Assembly: GCA_938075155.1 (NCBI GenBank)
Contig: CALJGL010000008.1
Location: forward strand, 1 to 64,000
Length of the DNA: 64,000 bases
Origin: UBA12191 sp009937185
GTDB taxonomy: Bacteria; Planctomycetota; UBA8108; UBA1146
Direction: 5' to 3'
The notes beneath the pieces are model-generated. The model had not been told where the DNA came from. It saw nothing but the letters and a program-made list of their open reading frames with translations, and searched no databases. Below are positions 45,600 to 53,827 of this stretch, piece by piece (the first letter of the stretch is position 1; each line of letters opens with the position of its first letter). The translations under genes and the position numbers were made by a program.

Positions 45600-47819
45600 T
45601 TATATACAGTTTATAGAATCCGGGGTTGGATCAACGCCGGGAGCTGGATAAGGCATGGGGGGTAAGGGGCCAGTTCCAAAGAGCAGGTCGAGTAGCAATA
45701 CGGGGTCAGCGATGTTGATAGATCCTGAATCATTGCAATCAAGTGCGTCTAAGCAAATGGGGTTTGTCGAACTGAAAAGGTATCCCAACATATTGATGGC
45801 GTCTGAAATCGTGAGCACCGAGTTCATGTCAGAGTCACAGCGTACGAAAAGAATCGGTAGATCTACGATACAGTTTGTGGGTTCTGAGAAGATTCCGAAA
45901 GCCACGCCTCTTAATGAATATTCGACGCTTCCAGAACCGGAAGGGGTATCAACGAATGAGGTTTCTGTTCCTGCAAGCGTACTAATCAGAAGACCATTCC
46001 GTATGACTTGAATCCAGTCGTAGGTCGTTCCGTTTTCCCATGTGAGATTGACGTCTTGGGTATTGACTGCGCAATTTAGATTGAATATCGAATCGGAGAG
46101 ACTGGGGAACTGGAAATCTTGAGATAGGTTTGAGTCGATAGTGATATTTGGAATCACTTCATTCGGTAATCCTGTGCCTATCGGCGCAGTTGCAGTGAGG
46201 GTCCAAACTCCGCTCCCCAAGTTTAGTTGATAGGTACCGTCAGCATTTGAAAGGGTAGAACCCCAAGGAGGAACGACGCCATTTGATGCATTAGTGGCTT
46301 CTATTAAAGTGCCTGGTAGAGGTGAGAGAGCCGTCAATACGATTCCTGTCACACTCACTGCGGTGTCGAGGACTATGGTTCCAAGAGATGTTTGTGTGTA
46401 GCAAGGCAAGTTATAGATGTACTTGGGCGCAAGATTCGATCCGACGGGTGGAGTCAATGTAAGGTTGTAGTCATCTGCGTAGACGACAGCGCTGAAATCT
46501 CCATCTACGTTCCCATTTTCATGAAGCGTATCGTAGAGCTGCCCATTTGCAGTCCTGTAGAATTCAACGTCTACCAGTGGAATAGAAGATCCCAAGGAGT
46601 TTGTGAATGAGCCTGTCACATTAATGCCGTCCTCAAGAAGGATGGATCCAAGGTTGATTGGACTCGAGGACGGAAGGTCAATGTGCACACGTTTTGATAT
46701 GCGTACAGGGCCGGGTAGTGGCGGATCCACTTCAAGGGTCACGAGTCCTGCTGGCAGTAATAGATCGAACTCACCCGCTGCATTTGTAACATCTGAGCTG
46801 AGGTAAATCGGGTTTGTTGTTGTTGTGTATTCGGCATCAAACGTCGCTCCCTCGAGAGGAGTACTTGTGGAAGAGAGGACTGTTCCCAACAGGTGATAAC
46901 CCAATGGGACGACCACTGTGCCCATATCGATATTCGAACTTACGATCAGATTGTTGACGACGTGTGGGACGCGTTCTTCACCCGCTATCGGAGATACCAA
47001 ACGATGGCGAATCTCCCAAGTACCTTGCGGTACCAAAACGTTGAAAATGCCAGAAGCGTTGGTGTCATCATTGAACAAGTCTAATGGTGCTCCAGAAAGG
47101 TCATATGCGTTCATATCGATGCCTGGCAGAGGGATACCATTTTCATCAATGACCAAACCTGTCAGTGTGTGTGCCAAATCCATGGTGACCACTCCGGTGT
47201 TGGTATTACCGAAGAGCAATCCAAGGTCTATCTCGGTTGGAAATACCGTTGGATTCAATGCTGTATCACTGAATGTGATTCTGTATTCGTCTATGATTGC
47301 GGGGATTGCGACTGTGAAAAATCCCTGAGGATTTGTCACGTCACCCACGAGATCGAGCCAGCCTGATTGGTCGCTTCGTATGTCAATATCGATCCCCGAC
47401 ATTGCCAAACCATCTGAGTTGAGAACTTGACCACTCAGTAGCCAGCCTGTTGCCAAAGCCACGGTTCCAATATCCAAGTTGCCATTCAGGGAAATGGTTA
47501 TTTCTTCACTCAGGTGAGCGGAGGTGGGTTCGAATTGAAGGAGATATTCTCCAATGGCGATGCTGCTTTGGATGGTTGCAGAAAAGTTTCCGTTGAGATC
47601 TGTCGAGTCTCCCGACAGCAAGATGGGGAGAGCAGGATTGAGCGGGTCTACGAGATCGATGTCCACGGCAGGGATAGGCCCTCCCGCTGCATCCGTCACA
47701 TTTCCGGTAATCACCCACGTCTGTGCGTGAATTGTTGACAAATCGCCGTTGAATAGGACGGCCAGAAATGTAAACAAGCAGAACCATATTTTTTTCGAAC
47801 AATACTCTTTTAACCACAT
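45600..47819 (-). CDS. Secreted protein with carboxypeptidase-regulatory-like repeats, Fn3 and dockerin-like module
   Basis: This 739-aa protein has a signal peptide (FCLFTFLAVLFNGDLSTIHAQ). Six to seven repeats of about 85 residues then have the form 'W.ITGNVTDAAGGPIPAVDI...D..D.NGNFS' (CarboxypepD_reg/SdrD B-like beta sandwiches). One Fn3-like domain follows (LNCAVNTQDVNLTWENG...RNGLLISTLAG), nearly the same module as in the adjacent S8 protease. The dockerin-like end begins RCDSDMNSVLTISDAI and finishes GVDPTPDSINC. AGGAG precedes the ATG by about ten bases. No catalytic domain is visible, so it is probably a structural or adhesive surface protein. It is convergent with the protease gene. 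Confidence 0.78.
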   Translation of the reverse strand: MWLKEYCSKKIWFCLFTFLAVLFNGDLSTIHAQTWVITGNVTDAAGGPIPAVDIDLVDPLNPALPILLSGDSTDLNGNFSATIQSSIAIGEYLLQFEPTSAHLSEEITISLNGNLDIGTVALATGWLLSGQVLNSDGLAMSGIDIDIRSDQSGWLDLVGDVTNPQGFFTVAIPAIIDEYRITFSDTALNPTVFPTEIDLGLLFGNTNTGVVTMDLAHTLTGLVIDENGIPLPGIDMNAYDLSGAPLDLFNDDTNASGIFNVLVPQGTWEIRHRLVSPIAGEERVPHVVNNLIVSSNIDMGTVVVPLGYHLLGTVLSSTSTPLEGATFDAEYTTTTNPIYLSSDVTNAAGEFDLLLPAGLVTLEVDPPLPGPVRISKRVHIDLPSSSPINLGSILLEDGINVTGSFTNSLGSSIPLVDVEFYRTANGQLYDTLHENGNVDGDFSAVVYADDYNLTLTPPVGSNLAPKYIYNLPCYTQTSLGTIVLDTAVSVTGIVLTALSPLPGTLIEATNASNGVVPPWGSTLSNADGTYQLNLGSGVWTLTATAPIGTGLPNEVIPNITIDSNLSQDFQFPSLSDSIFNLNCAVNTQDVNLTWENGTTYDWIQVIRNGLLISTLAGTETSFVDTPSGSGSVEYSLRGVAFGIFSEPTNCIVDLPILFVRCDSDMNSVLTISDAINMLGYLFSSTNPICLDALDCNDSGSINIADPVLLLDLLFGTGPLPPMPYPAPGVDPTPDSINCI

Positions 47820-48127
47820 CTCGCTTAATTCTCCTAATTAGAGGTGTTGGTACTAACCTAAAGGTAGAATTTTTGATCCTGAAACACCGAGTCCTTCTAG
47901 GTATTGTTACACAGTAAGATCTAGTTGTATACATTGTAAAATATACAATCGGCAATAAAGTCATGTAAGAGAGGTCTGAATGGGCCTCATGCGGTCGATA
48001 GGATGAAAAAAATGTGTAAAGATTGGGTAATGGATTGATCAGACTTTTGTCCGAAATGGGCAGTGGTGCATTCCTTCTTCAACGTTTGATAATTTTGCCA
48101 ATAGTGCCCGAGAGAGGATTCTCACCC
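47820..48127. promoter_or_regulatory. Divergent promoter region between repeat protein and EndA-type nuclease
   Basis: About 300 bases are shared by two divergent genes. The middle is A/T-rich and contains an inverted repeat at 47935-47958 (TTGTATA, ten bases, TATACAA). A smaller dyad TTAC-aca-GTAA is centred near 47930. Their position between divergent starts suggests operator sites acting on both genes. No standard -35/-10 pair can be fixed by eye. Confidence 0.4.
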
Positions 48128-50077
48128 ATGATCTTGAAAAATTCAGGGGTCATACTTCTCATCATGTTGGCCCCTCTCTGTTGGGGTTTGCAAGCTCAGG
48201 CTGATCCTCCACCCGGATACTATTCGTCCGCGAGTGGACTCACTGGCGAATCTCTTCGTGTGGCTCTCCATCAAATTATCGATGACCACCAAAGAATCCC
48301 TTACACCAGCAGTGCTACAGATACCTGGGACGTTCTTGGGATCTCAGAGGAAGATCCTTCAAATCCCTCAAACCTCATCACCGTTTACCGAAATACTTCG
48401 GTGCCCTGGTCGGCGCAGAATACGACTAACGGTTGGAACCGTGAACACACTTGGCCTTCCTCCTTTGGTTACACCAATGACAATGGCTGCAATTACCCAT
48501 ATTCAGATTTGCATCAGTTGAGAGCGGCGAGCCCATCCTACAATTCTGCGCGGGGCAACAGGCCCTACGATTGGTGTGTCTCTGCGAATTGCGAATCTTT
48601 TCCTGCGTCGGGTACAGCCTTCAGTAATCTCTCTAGTGGATTTGGAAGCACCGGTTCATGGGAAGCTTGGGTAGACCGCAGGGGCGATGTTGCGAGAAAT
48701 ATATTGTACATGGATACGAGATATGAGGGGGGGAATCACTCTCCGACGGGGTGCGCCGAACCTGATTTGAGGGTCACCAACAATCGCAATTTGATCGTCT
48801 CGAATACAAATCAAAATCAAAGCGTTGCGTATATGGGAATCCTGAGCGTGTTACTGGAGTGGCATTTGGAAGATCCCGTAAGTCTTCAAGAGCAAAACCG
48901 AAATGATGTTATTTTTGGATTTCAGGGAAACCGAAATCCTTTCATCGATCACCCTGAGTTTGTGTGTCAAATTTGGTCTTGTCCTGTGACCGATACCATC
49001 CCGCCCGCTGTGCCTTTAGGTCTTGTTGCGGTGGCAGGGGATTGCCAATCAGTTCTGAATTGGTCAGATAATACTGAATCTGACTTTTCCAGTTACACGA
49101 TCTATCGGTCGCTCGCTCCTGCAGGGCCTTTTGGTGCGTTAGCCACAACGGCGCTCAGTGCGTTTACTGATACCGTTGTCGATGGCGGAACGACTTATTA
49201 CTATCAGGTCACCGCCACGGATTTCTCTGGAAATCAGAGTGCTGCAGGAACTTCGGCTTCTGCGACTCCGACAGTGGGCACCGGTTGTGGTGGACCTCCG
49301 CCCGATCCCGGATCCATCAATCTTGTCATTTCAGAACTGATGCCAAATCCACAGGCCTCTAGCGATGCCAATGGAGAGTGGTTTGAGATATTCAACCGAG
49401 GAAGTGCCTCCGTAGATCTCTCAGGGTGGACCGTAAAAGATAATGATTCTGACCTTCATGTGATCAACTCTCCAGGAGGGTTAGTCATCGCTCCCCTTCA
49501 GTTTTTGGTGTTGGCACGGTCCGGTGACTTTACCGTCAATGGGGGCATCATTCCTGATTACGTCTATGGCTCTCTGATTCTTGCAAATAGTGTGGATGAA
49601 GTTGTTCTGTTGGACCCTCAAGGGGTGGAGCACACTCGAGTCAACTATACGTCTGGAACATTTCCTTTTGCTGCAGGACTCAGTTGTGAAATCAGCGATC
49701 TACTGTCAGTAAATCCTGGTGATCCAACGGTTTGGGTGGCTGCTCAGCAAGTCTTCGGAACGGGTGATCTTGGAAGCCCAGGAAATGAGGGATCTGCTAC
49801 CCTTCCGCCTCCTCCTTCCACAAATGATTTCCTGAGAGGTGATCCCAATCAGGATGGCACTGTGGATATTAGCGATCCTATTCTGACTCTGGATTTCCTA
49901 TTCGGATCGACGTCTGCATTGCCATGTCCCGACGCTGGAGATTCAAATGATGATGGTGGCGTAGATATTTCGGATGCCATCTTCTTGTTGCAATATTTAT
50001 TCGAGGGATCCGTCACTATCCCTGAACCGACCTCTGCTCCCGGCCCAGACCCGACCGCTGACGGACTGGGCTGCTAA
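48128..50077 (+). CDS. Secreted endonuclease I (EndA) with Fn3, lamin-tail and dockerin-like domains
   Basis: This 649-aa exoprotein starts with the signal peptide LKNSGVILLIMLAPLCWGLQAQA. The nuclease domain (about 30-290) carries the Endonuclease_1 family signatures NREHTWPSSFG, SDLHQLRAASPSYNSARGN and RRGDVARNILYMDTRY. The His of NREHTWP acts as general base with a metal ion in this beta-beta-alpha-metal fold. An Fn3 domain (about 300-390) and a lamin-tail domain (LVISELMPNP...GEWFEIFNRG, about 410-560) follow. The dockerin-like end is RGDPNQDGTVDISDPI ... GPDPTADGLGC. The ATG at 48128 is preferred over an upstream one at 48023 because GAGAGGA precedes it and the signal peptide becomes N-terminal. 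It probably degrades extracellular DNA or RNA. Its last 62 bases overlap the convergent BatA-like gene. Confidence 0.87.
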   Translation: MILKNSGVILLIMLAPLCWGLQAQADPPPGYYSSASGLTGESLRVALHQIIDDHQRIPYTSSATDTWDVLGISEEDPSNPSNLITVYRNTSVPWSAQNTTNGWNREHTWPSSFGYTNDNGCNYPYSDLHQLRAASPSYNSARGNRPYDWCVSANCESFPASGTAFSNLSSGFGSTGSWEAWVDRRGDVARNILYMDTRYEGGNHSPTGCAEPDLRVTNNRNLIVSNTNQNQSVAYMGILSVLLEWHLEDPVSLQEQNRNDVIFGFQGNRNPFIDHPEFVCQIWSCPVTDTIPPAVPLGLVAVAGDCQSVLNWSDNTESDFSSYTIYRSLAPAGPFGALATTALSAFTDTVVDGGTTYYYQVTATDFSGNQSAAGTSASATPTVGTGCGGPPPDPGSINLVISELMPNPQASSDANGEWFEIFNRGSASVDLSGWTVKDNDSDLHVINSPGGLVIAPLQFLVLARSGDFTVNGGIIPDYVYGSLILANSVDEVVLLDPQGVEHTRVNYTSGTFPFAAGLSCEISDLLSVNPGDPTVWVAAQQVFGTGDLGSPGNEGSATLPPPPSTNDFLRGDPNQDGTVDISDPILTLDFLFGSTSALPCPDAGDSNDDGGVDISDAIFLLQYLFEGSVTIPEPTSAPGPDPTADGLGC

Positions 50078-53003
50078 TCAGTATGATCGCCGCAAGGAAA
50101 AGCAGGACACTGTGGGGGTGAAACCCCATGGCTTGCTTTCCCTTTGGAGGTAGATCTACCCATTTCATGAGTGCGAGATTTTCCAAAGAAGATTCACTCA
50201 CGACAAATGATCTTTCAGAATCTATAGGAGATTGCTGATAGATCACGGGGTCCAAAATATGATCTGGAAGTTCACCCTTGAACATTTTTGAGCCGGGTTC
50301 GGCAGTGAGCAGAAGAGATTGCTGGCTCAAAGTCGAAGAATCAAATCCTTGCTCCATTTCGAGTCCATCCCCTGGACGTCTTTCCAGCATGAAGACACGT
50401 TTTCCTGAAGCGGACTGGGTCAAGGCTCCTTGGCGCAGTGAGGTCGAATTCCTCTCTAGTGCTGAAACCAGTAGCTCCCTAAGGCGTGCTTTAATACGGG
50501 GTCCTGAAGATCCCAAACGTAGAGGATCGAGACCTGACCACCATGTCACCGCCCATCCCAATTCGACACGTTGAATAGTGAGTAGAGGTCTTCTCTGTGC
50601 ATCTGTCCAAACGAGTTCTGCGGTACTCATACGAGATGTCGAGTCTGGAGTGAGGCTCTGGTATGGGATTCCGATAGGGTCGGTGTAACCCGACAAGAAG
50701 ACGGAGCTTAAATCTTGGATCAGTGGTGAGGTTGTTTTCTTCCAGGCTTCTGGATTCTCCTCTAATAGAGTCTTCAGAATTTCTTGCGCTTCTGCAGGGT
50801 CAGCGGCCTCTTGCCAGCGACCTCCAGAGGCACGGGTCAGTTTCGAAACAACTGAAGTATCGGTTTTATTTCCTACAAGAAGAACTTCGAGTTCCACTTC
50901 AGCAAGTGCTAATTCTTTTCCTAAGTCGCTCCACCGATCGGGTGTTGTTTTTCCATCGGTGATAAGCACAATGCTTCTTTGTCCGGAATGATTTTTGAGA
51001 ACCGGAAGAACTTTTCGAATGGCCTTGCCGAGTTGGGTTCCGCCGCCAGAACGAATCAACTCTGGGATTTGCTCCAGCGTGTTGGAGGTGATGGAGGTTC
51101 CCGGCTCTAGAATCCAGTTCAATTCATCTCTGAACCCTGCGAGTCCCCAGCGTGTGTTTCCATCCCCTGACTCGAGAAGAATCAGAGTAGATTCCAACAA
51201 GGTCGTGGCTGCTGATCCCAATAGACTTCCTGAGAGGTCGATGAGTAATAAACCCATATCGAGATCTCCCTCTGGGGGAGGTTCCGGCAGGTTTACACCT
51301 AGAATGTTACTGAGTGAACTTCTCGTCTCTTCGTCTTCGCAACCGGGTGATCCCACACTGGCGAACAAGATCCCCCCTGATCGAACCCAATTATCGATCT
51401 CTTCGATTCTTTCCGAGGAAAGTTCTTGGCCTTGCCAAGCATAAAGTCCTCCCAGTGACGGGGTCGGTAACGACATCGTCGACGATTTAAAAGTGGGTTC
51501 TTCAAAGAGTTGGCTCAGTCCAGCAGAGGTTTTCTCTGTGATAGAAACCGGAAAGGAAGGAAGAACCAGTAAAGGAGCCTCGACGCCCTGCGCATCGATG
51601 ATCGTCCAGAGCCCTGAAAATTCAGGTGTGAGTGGAAGGGTGAGGGGCGAGATCGATCCGCGTGGATTCTTTTGTGTCCAACCGGAAACATCAGAGTCTT
51701 GGAGGTGGACGATGTGAATCACTTCTCCGGGTCGGCATGAGTTCTTCGAGAGGCTCCACTGGGGTGTTTGTTGCCCAGAGAATTTCCAGCCCATTCCTCT
51801 GGCCATCAGCGCCTCGAAGAATTTTGGAGGTGGGGCGACTTCTTGACGTGGAATTCGAATAACGGATCCGGCTGGAAGACTCTTCGTCCAGTTGACATAA
51901 GAGGATGTTTGGGAAGTTTTCTCCGGAAGTCGGTATTCATGTTGAGTGAGACTGCCGAGTAATGCGATCAAGAGCACAGCGGCACTCCATATTGATCCTG
52001 ACCCGAGAAGTACGGGGAGTAGAACCAAGAGAATACTTGTGAAAAGGAAGGGGAGGTGGAGCCCGGCCCAAGTCTGTGAATCGATGCGAGATCGAGAAGC
52101 CTCTCCTAGTTCGATCAGCATCCTCGTCAGCAAGAGTGGCCAATCAGATCTTTCAGAAAGATCCCCACCTGTTGGGGAGAATCCCCATAGAAACCCATCT
52201 GCAGTGCGGGTGACGAGGGCTTCTCCCTTGGATCCTGTGAGGATGGGTGTCCCTGTCGCGGTTTGGTAACTGGAAGAAATAGTCCATTGTTCAGGTTGAA
52301 GACCCCTCAGCAGGGGATCATCTAATTTTGCAGCGCGCATGGAAGGTAGCCAAACTTTCGGTCCTTCCGAGACAAAACCCACATGACGATTTCGAACAGA
52401 TCTCGCTGGGCCGATTTCTACTTCCGCAGTGTTACGTTGGGCGGCATCGACGCGTGTGATCCAGTTCTGTTCTTCCAATGCGATGAGAACTTCATTCACC
52501 CCAGGCCGTTCACCGAGTTGAAAGACTCGAATAGGGTCAGGTCTAGGAGGAACCTTGAGTTTCAGAGAGTTGTTTGAACCCTTTAAACTGAGAAGGGTCT
52601 CCGGAGGTAATTCTAGAAATGAAATTGTCACAGCACCTGAAGCCGATGATACGTAGGTTGCATTCACAGGTGAGCCAGTATCGAGTAATGAAAGTGGGCC
52701 TTGGGGGGGAGTTTTCACGTCGAGATGGATTAAGCCATTGAAGTCTCGGGACCACCCGATCTCGTTTTCCGATAGAGGCACAACACGGGGGCCGGCTGAA
52801 AGCAGGATGAGAAAGACACCGATACACAATGGAAGCAGTTTTGTCCGGACCTCTGTGGGTGTCGATAGACGCTTCCATATCTCCACTTGAGCCACTGGGA
52901 TGGGCCTCACCTTGGATCTTTGTCGGTAACGAAGCCACCACCAGTAGAGTGCAAAAGGAAGCAAGCTTAGGAGCCAGTATGGCTGAATCAGCTCAATACT
53001 CAT
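50016..53003 (-). CDS. BatA/VWA-domain membrane protein
   Basis: This 995-aa protein has an N-terminal BatA-type pair of membrane helices (PYWLLSLLPFALYWWWLRYRQR, then LLPLCIGVFLILLSAGP) and further helices near 315-350. A GATase-like segment follows. The von Willebrand factor A domain (about 590-770) has a complete MIDAS (DLSGS, GGGTQLG, ITDGKT). A last membrane helix is near the C-terminus (HPHSVLLFLAAIILIS). Such proteins act with MoxR ATPases and DUF58 proteins in envelope stress or metal-cofactor insertion. The ATG overlaps the DUF58 stop as ATGA. The 3' end runs 62 bases into the convergent nuclease gene. Confidence 0.84.
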   Translation of the reverse strand: MSIELIQPYWLLSLLPFALYWWWLRYRQRSKVRPIPVAQVEIWKRLSTPTEVRTKLLPLCIGVFLILLSAGPRVVPLSENEIGWSRDFNGLIHLDVKTPPQGPLSLLDTGSPVNATYVSSASGAVTISFLELPPETLLSLKGSNNSLKLKVPPRPDPIRVFQLGERPGVNEVLIALEEQNWITRVDAAQRNTAEVEIGPARSVRNRHVGFVSEGPKVWLPSMRAAKLDDPLLRGLQPEQWTISSSYQTATGTPILTGSKGEALVTRTADGFLWGFSPTGGDLSERSDWPLLLTRMLIELGEASRSRIDSQTWAGLHLPFLFTSILLVLLPVLLGSGSIWSAAVLLIALLGSLTQHEYRLPEKTSQTSSYVNWTKSLPAGSVIRIPRQEVAPPPKFFEALMARGMGWKFSGQQTPQWSLSKNSCRPGEVIHIVHLQDSDVSGWTQKNPRGSISPLTLPLTPEFSGLWTIIDAQGVEAPLLVLPSFPVSITEKTSAGLSQLFEEPTFKSSTMSLPTPSLGGLYAWQGQELSSERIEEIDNWVRSGGILFASVGSPGCEDEETRSSLSNILGVNLPEPPPEGDLDMGLLLIDLSGSLLGSAATTLLESTLILLESGDGNTRWGLAGFRDELNWILEPGTSITSNTLEQIPELIRSGGGTQLGKAIRKVLPVLKNHSGQRSIVLITDGKTTPDRWSDLGKELALAEVELEVLLVGNKTDTSVVSKLTRASGGRWQEAADPAEAQEILKTLLEENPEAWKKTTSPLIQDLSSVFLSGYTDPIGIPYQSLTPDSTSRMSTAELVWTDAQRRPLLTIQRVELGWAVTWWSGLDPLRLGSSGPRIKARLRELLVSALERNSTSLRQGALTQSASGKRVFMLERRPGDGLEMEQGFDSSTLSQQSLLLTAEPGSKMFKGELPDHILDPVIYQQSPIDSERSFVVSESSLENLALMKWVDLPPKGKQAMGFHPHSVLLFLAAIILISSPVRQRSGLGREQRSVQG

Positions 53004-53827
53004 CCTGATATGACTTCCAATGGACCTCGATGACGAGTCAGTTGATTGAGTAACAAGGTACCAGAATCAGCGGATTCAATACTGTGATGACATCCTCTAC
53101 TTCGTGTGAGCCAATCATGAAGTCTTTTGACCTGAGTTGAGAGTTCACGTTGATATTGGCGTTGAGTCTCTTCATCGATCTGCCCTTGCCAGTGGTCTCC
53201 GTTGAGAGCTTGAAGTCGGCACGAGCCCTGAAATTCAGGATGAGTTTCTTCTCGGTTCCAAAGTGACCACCAATGGAAATGGGATGTTCGAGAAAGAGAA
53301 GGTGTATTTTCAAGTTCTTCAAACACAAGTCGATCGCTGAGAATCACGATTCGGCCTGTGGGAAATGATCCAGAAATCTGGGGTAATGATGTTTTCAGGG
53401 GGCCACGACGAGCTTCGCCAGGGTGGTTCTCTGCGGAACAAGAATGAAGCTGTGATCCATCGAGTAACCACTCTCTATGGGGGACCCGAGTCGATTTCGA
53501 AATACCTCGCAGAATCGACCGAAGACTTTCCAATGAGTTCTTTCGATCACCAAAGGTCATGGTCGGGCCCCCGTCAAGAATCACGTGGACCGGCTCATCT
53601 GCATCTTGACGATATTGGCGAATCCAGCGCTGTTTGAATCGAAGCCATGCGCCCAAGTCGAGTTGATGCAAATCGTCGCCGGTGTTCCAAGGGCGATGAC
53701 CATCGAACTCGCCAGTACCACCTGCAAGGTGGGCAACCCCTGTTCCTGGAAGAGTACCTCCACGACCATCGCGCCAGCGAAGTCTTAAAAGAAAATGGTC
53801 GGGAAGCGTCGCATCGTAACCTGTCAT
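53000..53827 (-). CDS. DUF58 protein of a MoxR locus
   Basis: This is a 275-aa protein. It carries the DUF58 signature segment GTGEFDGHRPWNTGDDLHQLDLGAWLRFKQRWIRQYRQDADEPVHVILD, here quoted only by its key parts: GEFxGxRPwxxGDDxxxxDxxAWLR and the following D of VHVILDGG, related to a VWA fold. DUF58 proteins are regular partners of MoxR ATPases. The frame could begin at 53929. The ATG at 53827 overlaps the upstream stop as ATGA and has GGGAG just before it, so it is preferred. The N-terminal membrane helices of longer DUF58 proteins are absent, so this one is cytoplasmic. Confidence 0.84.
   Translation of the reverse strand: MTGYDATLPDHFLLRLRWRDGRGGTLPGTGVAHLAGGTGEFDGHRPWNTGDDLHQLDLGAWLRFKQRWIRQYRQDADEPVHVILDGGPTMTFGDRKNSLESLRSILRGISKSTRVPHREWLLDGSQLHSCSAENHPGEARRGPLKTSLPQISGSFPTGRIVILSDRLVFEELENTPSLSRTSHFHWWSLWNREETHPEFQGSCRLQALNGDHWQGQIDEETQRQYQRELSTQVKRLHDWLTRSRGCHHSIESADSGTLLLNQLTRHRGPLEVISG

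Noticed and set aside
45540..45600. Terminator for the minus-strand repeat protein
   Set aside because: TTATTGC/GCAATAA can form a seven-pair stem near 45557-45581, but it is A/T-rich and lacks a following U-run on the minus strand.
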